Source: Pyrinomonadaceae bacterium
GTDB taxonomy: Bacteria > Acidobacteriota > Blastocatellia > Pyrinomonadales > Pyrinomonadaceae
DNA length: 64,000 nucleotides
Reading direction: 5' to 3'
Assembly: GCA_028284415.1 (NCBI GenBank)
Contig: JANQRU010000005.1
Span: 310,001 to 374,000, forward strand
Position numbers and translations under genes: made by a program. Under the pieces are notes generated by a model, which did not search any database, was not told where the DNA came from, and saw nothing but the letters and a program-made list of their open reading frames with translations. Of the stretch, positions 33,998 through 43,198 are shown one piece after another; positions within the stretch are counted from its first letter, which is position 1; each line of letters begins with the position of its first letter.

Positions 33998-34984
33998 ATG
34001 TATAAATTCCTAACAGCTTTGCTTATTTTTGGAACCATTGTTTTGTCTGTAATCGCACAAAATAATAGTAGCGGAGAATTGCTCATTCCAAGGTATGGGT
34101 TAACAGCTGTTTCGGACGGTAAGTGGATTTATGTGTATGGCGGTGCTCCTCATGGCGGTCGAAATGGTAAAGATTTTATGTACCAAGGATTACATGCTTC
34201 AATTGAAAGAATTAATCCCATAAGTTTGAAATCGGAGTATTTTAGTAGTGGTTTGCACAGACGAGCTAATCACGCCTCCGTTCTCTCTGACAATAAACTC
34301 ATAACTTGCGGAGGAAGAACTCAATTTGGGTTAGAGCGACCTAAAATGAAATCATGTGAATTTCTTGATTTCAGCACAGGAATTTTTAGGGAATTGGCTC
34401 CAATTCCAGAAGCGGTCAGAACATTGGGTATGGTAGATGTAGCCAATGTTCTTTATGTAATCGGCGGAGTAAAAGATGGACCGGGTTATTCCAAGAACAC
34501 ATATAGGCTACAAGAGAATAGTCGAAAATGGGAACGATTGAGTGATGCACCATTTGAGGTTTCTGGACAGGCAGTGGCGTTTAAAAACAAGATCTACATA
34601 CTTGGCGGTTATAACGGAAAAGCAATGAAATCGGTTATGGTTTTTGATACTAAAACTATGCAATGGGAAAGGTTGAAAGATTTGCCATATCCACTAAGTG
34701 CATATTCAGCCGTTTCAGATGGAAAATCGATTTTCCTTTTTGGAGATTACAACAAAATGGACACCATCCACCGCTATGACCCGAAAACACAGGAGTTATT
34801 TCTTTTAGATGAAAAAATCACCCCCAGAAGACACACAGCAGCGGTCATTGTTAACAAAAGCGTTTACGTTATCGGAGGCAACCAAAGTAGTTCTGGTATG
34901 GCATTAAAGTTGATTGAGAAATTTGCTTTATCCAAATTAAGTAACGGAGGCAAAATAATCTCAAAGAAAAACAATAAGTTATGA
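33998..34984 (+). CDS. Exported Kelch-repeat protein
   Basis: 328 aa. Signal peptide (FLTALLIFGTIVLSVIAQ), then about six Kelch repeats with the double-glycine hallmarks: WIYVYGGAPHGG, KLITCGGRTQFG, VLYVIGGVKDGPG, KIYILGGYNGKA, SIFLFGDYNKM and SVYVIGGNQSSS, giving a complete beta-propeller. Kelch propellers bind ligands or act as enzymes; the function here is unknown. Its promoter and signal-peptide region are homologous to those of the TonB receptor 160 bp downstream, so it was probably built by capture of that control region. Confidence 0.85.
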   Translation: MYKFLTALLIFGTIVLSVIAQNNSSGELLIPRYGLTAVSDGKWIYVYGGAPHGGRNGKDFMYQGLHASIERINPISLKSEYFSSGLHRRANHASVLSDNKLITCGGRTQFGLERPKMKSCEFLDFSTGIFRELAPIPEAVRTLGMVDVANVLYVIGGVKDGPGYSKNTYRLQENSRKWERLSDAPFEVSGQAVAFKNKIYILGGYNGKAMKSVMVFDTKTMQWERLKDLPYPLSAYSAVSDGKSIFLFGDYNKMDTIHRYDPKTQELFLLDEKITPRRHTAAVIVNKSVYVIGGNQSSSGMALKLIEKFALSKLSNGGKIISKKNNKL

Positions 34985-35041
34985 GAGATTCTACATTCCC
35001 AGACTCCGAAAAAACTCATATTTTTGCAACTCATTACCCTT

Positions 35042-35135
35042 AAAAAACCATTGATTAAAAACCCATCTCACCAAACTGAACTTTATGGGACAATTTTCTC
35101 TTATTTAAAAACCCAAAGCAATTATTTTTAATAGG
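35042..35135 (+). promoter_or_regulatory. TonB receptor upstream block, paralogous to 33895-33980
   Basis: aaaaaccattgattaaaaac, then ttatgggacaattttct and cttatttaaaa, before a gggag-type ribosome site (aataggag). Aligns with the Kelch gene promoter at matching distance to the start codon, so both genes may respond to the same signal. Confidence 0.55.
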
Positions 35136-35142
35136 AGAAAAG

Positions 35143-37494
35143 ATGAGTAAGTTATTTTTAGCTGTGCTGACTTTCAGCACTTTTGTTTTGTCCGCTTTTG
35201 CACAAAATAGCGGAACACTTAAAGGAAAAGTCGTTAATCCGGACAACAATCCGATTGTCGGTGCGACCGTTTCAATTGAAGGTACTAGCCAAGAGGTTGT
35301 TACTGATAATAATGGAACTTTTTCGTTTGAAGGTTTAAGTTTTGGCACATACACATTTGTTGTCTCAAACAATGATTATCAGCCGAAATCCCAACAATTT
35401 AATTTTAATTCGAGCAGTCAAAATTCTTTGATAATCAAACTTGAAGTATTAACAGCAACGGTTACTGTTGACGGACGCATTGGTGAATATCATACAGATG
35501 ATACGACCGTTTATACGAAAATCCCAACACGCTTAATTGATACTCCTCAAGCCATCACTTCCGTTTCGCCGCAACTGATTTTAGACAGTGCGGCAACGGA
35601 TGTTGATGATATTTATAGATATTCAGCAGGCGTAAGCGATGCAACATATAGTGCGGTAACTTTTCGCGGATTTACCCAACGCGAAACGCTTTTTAACGGT
35701 GTTCGCGGAAATCCTTACGGTTCGCTAGAAGGTGATGTCAACAATTCAGGATTTTCGACAAGTATTTTAAGACTTTCAAATGTTGAAAGAGTCGAAGTCT
35801 TAAAAGGTCCTGCATCAGTTTTGTTTGGTTCAGCTGAGCCGGGTGGAATCATAAATTTCATTACGAAGAAACCTAAAACAGAATTTGATGGTTCGGCAGG
35901 TGCTCGCTTTGGTCAATTTGGCTTGGCGGCTGGAAACGCTGATGTCAGCGTCCCACTTAGCAAGCAGGTTTTTACAAGGTTTGCAGGTTTCTTAGAGCGG
36001 CGCGGAAGTTTTAGAAACAACGCCGAGCTCGAAAATCAAAATTACATTGCTAATCTCCTCTGGCAACCGTCAGACAAAACCCGTGTACTTTTTGAATATG
36101 AATTCATACGCCAAAATCAGCCCGGACATCGCCTACGGGGAATTCCTGTCTTACCAGACGGAACATTTTTGACAGATATTTCCTGGACAGCAAGCGAACC
36201 GGATGATTTTGTTGACTTAGATGCAAATGTTTTTCAGGCGAATTTGACTCAGGATTTTGCACTTGACGGTAGATTTGAAGCGACATTTCGCTTCTTAACC
36301 AACGACCGAAATGAAGAGTATCACGAACCGAGAGGTTTACTCGCCGATGGTCGCTCAATGACACGAGAATTTCGTGACCAAATTAGAGAAAACAAAGATT
36401 TTAGCTTTACGGCAAATGTTTATAAACCATTTACTTTTGAGAACTTTGGTACGCATACATTCAATGCTGGCTTTGAATATTACCGACAAGACCACGAATA
36501 TATTTTCGATCGTGCCAGAGGAATTCCGACAGTTGATTTATTTAATCCGGTTTATGGACAGGTTGATCCTACAACATACAACATAATTAATATTGCAAAT
36601 GATACAGCCACTCCAACTCGCGTCGGATTCTACTTCCAAGATCAAATCAGATTTAATAAATACTTCCAATTGGTCGCGGGCGGAAGGATCGAACGCTACG
36701 ACGATGAAGGCGTTTCGGGCGGAGACATTTTGCAAGGCGATGACACATCGTTTACGGGAAGAATCGGTGCGGTGATTAAGCCTGTTGATAATTTTGCGAT
36801 CTTTGGAAATTTCTCGAACAGTTATGTTCGTCCGAGCATTTTGGCACAAACGCCAAATGCAAACGGACCATTCGAACCCGAACGCGGAAGACAATTTGAA
36901 GGCGGAATCAAAGCCGAATTGATTGACAGACGTTTGTTCATAACGGCTTCGGGTTATCAAATCAACAAAACAGATGTCTTGCGTCCCGATCCAAATTTTG
37001 GACCAAACGGAAACAATTTCAATGCCCTTCTCCAAGTTGGTGAAGTACGCAGTCGTGGCTTTGATTTAGACGTAACGGGAGCAATTACTCCTCGTTGGAA
37101 TCTAACGTTCAATTACGCATACATTGATTCTGAAATCTTAGAAGATAACAATCCAAATTTAATCGGATTGCCACTCGCAAATGTTTCACCGCATACAGTC
37201 GGATTTTTCACGAGATATGATATAACGAGAGAAATCGGTGTCGGCTTTTCGGGGCAATTTGTTGATGACAGACTTGAGCCATTTGCAGGAATTGAAGCAC
37301 CTGCTTATCAGGTTTTCGATTTGAGTTATTACCATACATTCTTAAAGCGTTTCAGAGTTGATCTAAAACTTGAAAACATCGCCGACAAAGAATACGCGGT
37401 AAGTTCCCTTTTCGCCGCCCGTGCCGGAAACTTCCCCGGTCAGCCGCGAACATTTACTTTTGGATTTACGATTTTATCGTTTAAGAAAGAGTAA
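35143..37494 (+). CDS. Siderophore-type TonB-dependent receptor
   Basis: 783 aa. Signal peptide (FLAVLTFSTFVLSAFAQ), carboxypeptidase-regulatory-like domain (about 24-105), plug with TRLIDTPQAITSVSPQLILD, VTFRGFTQRETLFNGVRG and EVLKGPASVLFGSAEPGG (siderophore-receptor style) and a barrel ending with aromatic residues (ILSFKKE tail after FTFGFT). The plug family is the same as that of the receptor at 19123, and again a DUF3526-type permease pair follows. Substrate unknown. Confidence 0.9.
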   Translation: MSKLFLAVLTFSTFVLSAFAQNSGTLKGKVVNPDNNPIVGATVSIEGTSQEVVTDNNGTFSFEGLSFGTYTFVVSNNDYQPKSQQFNFNSSSQNSLIIKLEVLTATVTVDGRIGEYHTDDTTVYTKIPTRLIDTPQAITSVSPQLILDSAATDVDDIYRYSAGVSDATYSAVTFRGFTQRETLFNGVRGNPYGSLEGDVNNSGFSTSILRLSNVERVEVLKGPASVLFGSAEPGGIINFITKKPKTEFDGSAGARFGQFGLAAGNADVSVPLSKQVFTRFAGFLERRGSFRNNAELENQNYIANLLWQPSDKTRVLFEYEFIRQNQPGHRLRGIPVLPDGTFLTDISWTASEPDDFVDLDANVFQANLTQDFALDGRFEATFRFLTNDRNEEYHEPRGLLADGRSMTREFRDQIRENKDFSFTANVYKPFTFENFGTHTFNAGFEYYRQDHEYIFDRARGIPTVDLFNPVYGQVDPTTYNIINIANDTATPTRVGFYFQDQIRFNKYFQLVAGGRIERYDDEGVSGGDILQGDDTSFTGRIGAVIKPVDNFAIFGNFSNSYVRPSILAQTPNANGPFEPERGRQFEGGIKAELIDRRLFITASGYQINKTDVLRPDPNFGPNGNNFNALLQVGEVRSRGFDLDVTGAITPRWNLTFNYAYIDSEILEDNNPNLIGLPLANVSPHTVGFFTRYDITREIGVGFSGQFVDDRLEPFAGIEAPAYQVFDLSYYHTFLKRFRVDLKLENIADKEYAVSSLFAARAGNFPGQPRTFTFGFTILSFKKE

Positions 37495-37500
37495 TGGGAA

Positions 37501-37591
37501 AAATCAGTATAGTGAGCGGTAGCGAACAGGCTTAATAATTCGCAACTTGAGAATAAATAAACCTGCTCACTATCATTCGCTATACCGATTT
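37501..37591. repeat. Palindromic element, copy 3 of the dispersed family
   Basis: Imperfect inverted repeat of 30-base arms: aaatcagtatagtgagcggt... (37501-37530) against ...tcattcgctataccgattt (37562-37591). The right arm contains tgctcactatcattcgct, the exact complement of the 30544-30561 arm. It lies at the 5' end of the third permease pair; read-through of it would add 22 spurious residues to the first permease. Confidence 0.65.
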
Positions 37592-37612
37592 GGTTTTTCG
37601 CAAAAAATAAAT

Positions 37613-39043
37613 ATGAATTTTACAAACGTAAAGAAAATTATCAGCCACGAATGGAAAAATATTTTTCGCAATCGGATTGTTTCAGCAACGGTTGGGATTT
37701 TGGCATTTGCACTTTTTACGGCACTTTTTGTTGGTTGGCAAAATTATCAAACTTACGAGGTTGAGCGAGAAAAATACCAGCAGTCGGTTGCCGACAAATG
37801 GGTTAATCAGCCTGACCGACATCCGCATCGGGTTGCTCATTACGGCTATATAATCTTTCGTCCGAAATCGGCTTTGAGCTTTTTTGATTCGGGAGTTGAA
37901 TCCTTCGCTGGAAACTCTATTTTTCTCGAAGCACACAAACAAAACTCGACAAACTTCAGCGAAGCGAGACATTCAAGCGGACTTCTGCGATTTGGCGAAC
38001 TGACTCCGGCAATGATTCTGCAATTACTTGTTCCCTTGCTGATATTTTTCTTAGGATTTACGGCAATCACAGGCGAACGCGAAAACGGAACCTTGCCGTT
38101 ACTCTTGTCTCAAAATGTTTCATGGCGTGAGATTTTGTTTGGCAAAACTTTGAGTATTATCACTATAATTTTTTCACTCCTTTTGCCAATTGCAGTTGTT
38201 GGACTTTTGTTTTGGTTCGTATTGAGCAATGGTCAAATTTCATTTGATTCTTTCACGCGAATACTGTTTTTATTCTTAGTTTACGGATTATTTTTTGCAA
38301 TTTGTGCAGGAGTTTCCGTTTTGGTTTCGGCATTTTATAAATCTTCTAGGAGTTCCCTTCTAACACTTATCGTCATCTGGATTTTGTTTTTTATAATAAT
38401 GCCGCGAGCGGTTCAAAATCTAGGGGCAATCATTTACGAAACTCCTTCGCAATCAGAATTTGAAAAAAATATCGAAAAAGACATCAGCAAAGAAGGGGAT
38501 AGCCACAATGCAAATGACCCGAAATTTGCTGAAATAAGAAAAGAGACTTTGAAAAAATACAATGTTTCCGACGTAAAAGACTTACCTTTCAATTATCGTG
38601 GTTACATATCATTAGTTGCTGAAGAAATATCTTCAAAAATCTTTAGCAAACATTATGGAGAAGTCCTTGAACAATTCCGTTTGCAAAACCGATTTGCTGA
38701 ATTTGCAGGAATCATTAATCCATATTTGGCAGTCCGCCAACTTTCTATGGCAACCGCCGGAAGCGATTTTGCAAGCTACGAAAATTTCCAATGGCAAGCT
38801 GAGGAATACCGCTTTGAGATAATTCAAAAGCTAAATAAACTTTATGTTGAAGAAATCAAAGCCGAAAATGACCGAGACCAAAAATTAGATAGTAAAATTT
38901 GGAGTGAATTCCCGACCTTTGAAAATAAACCGGTTTCATTTGGTGAATCTATAAAAAATCAAATTTTGTCAGTCATCGCCAGTCTGGTTTGGCTCGGATT
39001 GGTGTTTGCCGGATTGTGGTTCTATGAACCCGAAAATGTTTGA
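37613..39043 (+). CDS. DUF3526-type ABC-2 permease A, divergent third copy
   Basis: About 476 aa from ATG 37613; an upstream in-frame TTG at 37547 lies inside the palindromic element and is rejected. Same plan as the other A permeases: TM1, then DRHPHRVAHYGYIIFRPKSA and DSGVESFAGNSIFLEAHKQN, helices with TAITGERENGTLPLLL, second external segment with AQYNSDVKDLPFNYRG-like region (TLKKYNVSDVKDLPFNYRG), last helix. Sequence is clearly diverged, so this is an old paralogue. No ATPase gene is adjacent. Confidence 0.88.
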   Translation: MNFTNVKKIISHEWKNIFRNRIVSATVGILAFALFTALFVGWQNYQTYEVEREKYQQSVADKWVNQPDRHPHRVAHYGYIIFRPKSALSFFDSGVESFAGNSIFLEAHKQNSTNFSEARHSSGLLRFGELTPAMILQLLVPLLIFFLGFTAITGERENGTLPLLLSQNVSWREILFGKTLSIITIIFSLLLPIAVVGLLFWFVLSNGQISFDSFTRILFLFLVYGLFFAICAGVSVLVSAFYKSSRSSLLTLIVIWILFFIIMPRAVQNLGAIIYETPSQSEFEKNIEKDISKEGDSHNANDPKFAEIRKETLKKYNVSDVKDLPFNYRGYISLVAEEISSKIFSKHYGEVLEQFRLQNRFAEFAGIINPYLAVRQLSMATAGSDFASYENFQWQAEEYRFEIIQKLNKLYVEEIKAENDRDQKLDSKIWSEFPTFENKPVSFGESIKNQILSVIASLVWLGLVFAGLWFYEPENV

Positions 39044-39045
39044 AA

Positions 39046-40413
39046 ATGAATCTTAAAACTTTTACAAGACTCGAATTAAAGAATTTCTTAAACGGACGCA
39101 GTGTGTTAGTTGTTTTTTTGTGTATCGGTTTAGCGGTTGCTTATGCTGTCTATCAAGGCGGAAGTCTAGCTGAAAAGCAAAGTGAAATCGCTGCACAAAC
39201 TCCTCAAATGCAGGTTGACCACACTGATAGAATGCTGGAAGTTCATGCGGGTAAAGAATTAGCCGATTTTCTTTATTATCATAAATTTTACACTGCTCAT
39301 GAACCCTCGGATTGGGCTGGATTTTCCGTTGGGCAAAGTGATGTAAACGCGAATAATATAAAAGTAACCTTGCTGACTTTAGAAGGACAAATTTATAATT
39401 CGGAATTAAGCAACCCAACTAATCAATTATTCGGAAATTTTGACTTAAGTTTTGTTATCGTCTTTCTTTTTCCACTATTAATCATCGCTTTTACACACAA
39501 TTTGATTTCTGCTGAACAAGAAAGCGGAACTTGGAGTTTATTGCGTTCTCAACCTACTTCAGTTCGGAAAATTTTCTGGTTTAGAATCGGCTTGAGGTTT
39601 TTGATAGTTTCTCTCACGGCTATAGTTTTAATCACTTTGGGTTGTGCTTTTTTGGGTACAGCGTTTGACGGCAGATTTTTGTATGCGATTCTTTTAACAC
39701 TCGTCTATTTTGCATTTTGGTTCGGCGTTTCGGCATTTGTAATTTCATTCGGAAAAGGCACAACCTTTAATGCACTTTCGCTACTTGGTGTTTGGATATT
39801 TTTGGTTATTCTCGCACCCGCACTTTTGAGCTCTGTCGTTGCAACTACTTTTCCCGTTTCAGAAAGTCTCGAAACAACTATCACACAACGCGAGGGCTAT
39901 CATGAAAAATGGGACAAACCGAAAGCCGCCACAATGGAAAGATTCTACAAAAAATACCCACAGTTCAAAGATATTCCGATTCCCGAAGATAAATTTACTT
40001 GGGGTTGGTATTATGCAATGCAAGAAACGGGTGATTTTGAGTCCGCCGATGCAACCGAGCGTTATGCTGAAAAGCTAAAGCAAAGACAGAATTTCACAGA
40101 AAAAGTCGCATGGGTTTTGCCGACTGTTAATACACAATTGCAATTCAATGAAATTGCCTCGACAAATTTAGAAAGCCATCTCGAATATCTCGAATCGGTT
40201 AGGGAATTTCATTCGAAAATACGCCAAACTTATTATCCGCACATTTTTAAGAATGCGAAATTAACAGATGTTGATATGAAAAAAGCACCACAACATTCAT
40301 TTAAAAACGAAAATGAATCAAATTTATTAAATGGACAGTTATTGGCTTTAACAATTTTGAGTTTTGTGTTCATCTCGCTGGGATTTGTACGGATGAACAG
40401 GAAAAACATTTGA
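39046..40413 (+). CDS. DUF3526-type ABC-2 permease B, divergent third copy
   Basis: About 455 aa from ATG 39046 (an upstream TTG at 39040 overlaps the previous stop and is less likely). TM1 after RLELKNFLNGRSVLVVFLCI, external segment EPSDWAGFSVGQSDVNANNI with the GQSD motif seen in the other B permeases, ABC-2 hallmark TEQESGTWSLLRSQ-type (EQESGTWSLLR), second external segment and last helix (SFVFISLGFVRM). Starts 2 bp after its partner's stop; must borrow an ATPase, perhaps the one at 16595. Confidence 0.88.
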   Translation: MNLKTFTRLELKNFLNGRSVLVVFLCIGLAVAYAVYQGGSLAEKQSEIAAQTPQMQVDHTDRMLEVHAGKELADFLYYHKFYTAHEPSDWAGFSVGQSDVNANNIKVTLLTLEGQIYNSELSNPTNQLFGNFDLSFVIVFLFPLLIIAFTHNLISAEQESGTWSLLRSQPTSVRKIFWFRIGLRFLIVSLTAIVLITLGCAFLGTAFDGRFLYAILLTLVYFAFWFGVSAFVISFGKGTTFNALSLLGVWIFLVILAPALLSSVVATTFPVSESLETTITQREGYHEKWDKPKAATMERFYKKYPQFKDIPIPEDKFTWGWYYAMQETGDFESADATERYAEKLKQRQNFTEKVAWVLPTVNTQLQFNEIASTNLESHLEYLESVREFHSKIRQTYYPHIFKNAKLTDVDMKKAPQHSFKNENESNLLNGQLLALTILSFVFISLGFVRMNRKNI

Positions 40414-40559
40414 GTAGCATCTATTCATTTGTGAAATAATGACTGACATTTTGAATAAATAACTGTTCATTGAATTTTTATTTTATGGCAAAAGTGATTT
40501 TATAAAAATAAAATGGATGTTTAATCACATCAGCCTTATCTAAAGGCTTAAAATAATAG

Positions 40560-40607
40560 AAAAGAGGACTGGCGGGGAAGCTATGTCCTCTTTTTTTCTG
40601 TTTATTT
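40560..40607 (+). terminator. Intrinsic terminator after the third permease pair
   Basis: Stem aaagaggac / gtcctcttt with a loop of tggcggggaagctat, followed by a T-run. It ends transcription of the Kelch/TonB/permease group before the His-rich gene. Confidence 0.8.
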
Positions 40608-40619
40608 TACACAAAATAA

Positions 40620-40650
40620 CAATGAATGGTTGCTTTTTACCAATGAATGG
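40620..40650. promoter_or_regulatory. 21-bp-spaced direct repeat before the His-rich gene
   Basis: caatgaatgg occurs perfectly twice, at 40620-40629 and 40641-40650, 21 bp apart. The same GAATGG/GAGTGG spacing is present before the ZnuD-like receptor (15468-15495). Such phasing puts two sites on one DNA face, as for many dimeric or LytTR regulators. Confidence 0.45.
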
Positions 40651-40744
40651 CATTTTAGTTTGACTAAGCTGTCTGAACCTTCTAATATTTAGTTATTGCT
40701 TCCCCGCAAAATAATATTTTAAGAAAACATTTTAGGAGAATTAT

Positions 40745-41068
40745 ATGGAACACACAGTTCACGAAAATCACGTGCATCAGCACAGCGAAAATTGCGGGCA
40801 CACAAGAATTAAACACGGTGATCATTTCGACTATTTGCATGATGGATGTTTACACGCCACACACGAATCTCACTATGACGAGTGCACTCTTCCTGTCACG
40901 GATCAGAACCCTGCTGAATGCAAAGAAATCACATGCCAATGTGACCACAAAGGCTGTGGACACGAATTAGTGCCGCACGGTGATCACAAAGATTACTTAG
41001 TTAATGGACGTTTGCATCATCATCATGATGGGCACTGCGATGACCATGGTGAAGTTTTTGTAATGTAG
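40745..41068 (+). CDS. His/Cys-rich zinc-type protein
   Basis: 107 aa cytosolic-looking protein packed with metal ligands: a repeated unit of about 50 residues carries C-G-H-x-R/L-I/V-x-H-G-D-H-x-D-Y (CGHTRIKHGDHFDYLHDG and CGHELVPHGDHKDYLVNG) followed by a His run (HHHHDGHCDDHG). Such proteins with twinned HGDHxDYL repeats are commonly Zur-controlled and are thought to store or chaperone zinc. Start after taggag. Preceded by a direct repeat (40620-40650), followed by a terminator. Metal identity inferred, not proven. Confidence 0.82.
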   Translation: MEHTVHENHVHQHSENCGHTRIKHGDHFDYLHDGCLHATHESHYDECTLPVTDQNPAECKEITCQCDHKGCGHELVPHGDHKDYLVNGRLHHHHDGHCDDHGEVFVM

Positions 41069-41087
41069 GACACATTCTTTTTTTAAC

Positions 41088-41123
41088 AAAATCAGTTTTG
41101 GCTGCTGTCAGAGCTGATTTTTT
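41088..41123 (+). terminator. Terminator of the His-rich gene
   Basis: Stem aaaatcag / ctgatttt around an 18-base loop, with trailing T residues, 20 bases after the stop. Confidence 0.75.
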
Positions 41124-41407
41124 ACTTTAAACTAAGAATAGAGTTTATTATTTTTATACAGCGATATTTTAGATTCTCTCGATAAAGGTTTGTTTTGTTG
41201 TTTTACTTGGAAAACCGCTTATTTTTCCCAACCAACTGTTTAATTAGACATATTAATGGAACTATTTGCGGTACGAAATGACTTTTTAGGTATTGAAATA
41301 CAACTTAAAAAATGTCTTTTGAACAATTCTCAAAACCTTTTCTTTGAAACTTACGTTAAATCCATATAAACTCTTCCTATCAAAATTTTTCAATCAGGAG
41401 ATTATAG
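41124..41407. other. Leader of the M28 peptidase gene
   Basis: About 285 bases, AT-rich, with no credible ORF, repeat or strong hairpin beyond the terminator. The ribosome site aatcaggag precedes ATG 41408. Confidence 0.4.
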
Positions 41408-43174
41408 ATGTTACGGAATAGATACTTTTCTGCCGCAGTAATGATGGCTTTATTGATGCCAATGTTCGTTTTCGGACAAACATCAATGGAAGCTGTTAAC
41501 AAAATTAAAGAAGAAGGAATGAAACGTTCAGAAGCGATGAAAACGATGTACTACTTAACAGATGTCATCGGTCATCGTTTAACGAATTCTCCTTCGCAAA
41601 GACGTGCTAACAAATGGACGAAAGAACAATTCGAAAAATGGGGATTAAAAAATGCAATGATAGACCCTTGGGGCGAATTTGGTAGAAGCTGGGAATTAAA
41701 GGCTTTTTCGGCTCATCTAGTTTCTCCCGATTATAAACCTGTTCGTGCATATCCAAAAGCATGGTCGCCTAGCACAAATGGACCAATTACAGGAAAAGTC
41801 GTCTATGTTGATGCTAAAAATGAAGCTGACTTAGAAAAATATAAAGGTAAGCTAAAAGGCGCAATTGTTTTAATAGACCAAAAACAAAATGTTGTACCGG
41901 GATTTAATCCCGTTGCCGGTCGTTTGGATGACAAAGCATTAATGAATTTGGAGTATTCAACTCCGGGTAGCAGAAATACAAATCGGCGTAGATTCACACC
42001 CGAACAGATTGCTGCTTTTCGTTTCAGATCAAGATTAGTTCAATTTTACTTTGATGAAGGCGCTGCTGTTTTACTAAGTAACGGTGGTGGCGTTGATTCA
42101 GGAACGATCCGTGTAATGGGAGCAAATGTACCCCCAAATTCAAATGATGGTAATTTCAGACGCGGTAGAGTTCGTGTTTATTCAAAAAATGCTCCAAAAA
42201 CTCTTCCGCAATTATCTGTCGAAGCCGAGCAGTATAACCGTATGGTCAGACTTGCTAGGCGTGGCATGGATTTACAAATGAAAGTCAATGTTGATGTAGC
42301 TTGGGATGACAGCGATCTGATGGGTTACAACACAATTGCGGAAATTCCGGGAACTGACTTGAAAGATGAAGTTGTGATGATCGGTGCTCACCTTGATTCA
42401 TGGCATTCGGGCACCGGTGCAACCGATAATGGTGCGGGAACAACCGTCGTTATGGAAGCAATGAGAATCTTAGCCGCCACAGGTATGAAACCTCGTCGCA
42501 CGATTCGCGTCGCACTTTGGACTGGTGAAGAACAAGGACTGCTTGGTGCTCGCGGTTATGTCGCAAAAACATTCGGCAAACGAAATCCAGATGGTTCGAT
42601 TGAGAAAAAACCTGCATACGATAAGTTTGCAGCTTATTACAATTTGGATAACGGAACCGGACAAATTCGTGGAATCTATTCACAGGGTAATGCGAACGCT
42701 CGCCCGATCTTTCGCCAGTGGCTAAAACCATTCAAAGAGTATAAAGCAACTACCACAACTATCAATAACACAGGTGGAACAGATCATTTAGCATTTGATG
42801 CTATTGGGCTTCCCGGTTTCCAATTCATTCAAGATCGTATCGAATACTTCGGCAGAACTTGGCACACAACCCAAGATGTTGCTGACCGCATGCTCGAAAA
42901 AGACCTAAAACGCTCAGCAGTAATTATGGCAACATTCGCCTATAACTCAGCAATGACAGACAAAAAATTGCCGCGTAAAACAGACGAAAGCCCGATTGCT
43001 TCTCTATTGAGTGTTTCGACTGTCCAAGATACTTTAGATGAAATGGCATTCAAAAATTCTGGATATGATTTCTCAATTTGTGGACATGAAGTTCACCCTG
43101 ATGAAATACCTCACGGCTTCCCAGCTGCATTCGCAATTGAGAACATGCCACAAAATCAGAACTTCGGTGAATAA
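41408..43174 (+). CDS. Exported M28 family metallopeptidase
   Basis: 588 aa. Signal peptide (ALLMPMFVFGQ). A PA-type insert (about 100-310) precedes the M28 catalytic domain with metal ligands in VMIGAHLDSWHSG, TDNGAGT, TGEEQGLLGARGYV (the two glutamates) and TGGTDHLAFDAIGLPGF. Family members are co-catalytic zinc aminopeptidases or carboxypeptidases; length and order fit an exported aminopeptidase that processes peptides outside the cell. Monocistronic with a terminator at 43199-43226. Confidence 0.92.
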   Translation: MLRNRYFSAAVMMALLMPMFVFGQTSMEAVNKIKEEGMKRSEAMKTMYYLTDVIGHRLTNSPSQRRANKWTKEQFEKWGLKNAMIDPWGEFGRSWELKAFSAHLVSPDYKPVRAYPKAWSPSTNGPITGKVVYVDAKNEADLEKYKGKLKGAIVLIDQKQNVVPGFNPVAGRLDDKALMNLEYSTPGSRNTNRRRFTPEQIAAFRFRSRLVQFYFDEGAAVLLSNGGGVDSGTIRVMGANVPPNSNDGNFRRGRVRVYSKNAPKTLPQLSVEAEQYNRMVRLARRGMDLQMKVNVDVAWDDSDLMGYNTIAEIPGTDLKDEVVMIGAHLDSWHSGTGATDNGAGTTVVMEAMRILAATGMKPRRTIRVALWTGEEQGLLGARGYVAKTFGKRNPDGSIEKKPAYDKFAAYYNLDNGTGQIRGIYSQGNANARPIFRQWLKPFKEYKATTTTINNTGGTDHLAFDAIGLPGFQFIQDRIEYFGRTWHTTQDVADRMLEKDLKRSAVIMATFAYNSAMTDKKLPRKTDESPIASLLSVSTVQDTLDEMAFKNSGYDFSICGHEVHPDEIPHGFPAAFAIENMPQNQNFGE

Positions 43175-43198
43175 AAATTAAATCATTTTAATTGATTT

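Noticed and set aside
37547..37612. Longer start of the third permease A
   Set aside because: The added 22 residues are encoded by the palindromic repeat; other copies begin with the motif seen at 37613.
40745..41068. Zinc permease
   Set aside because: Although related proteins are sometimes named zinc transporter, there is no membrane helix; it is a soluble metal-binding protein.
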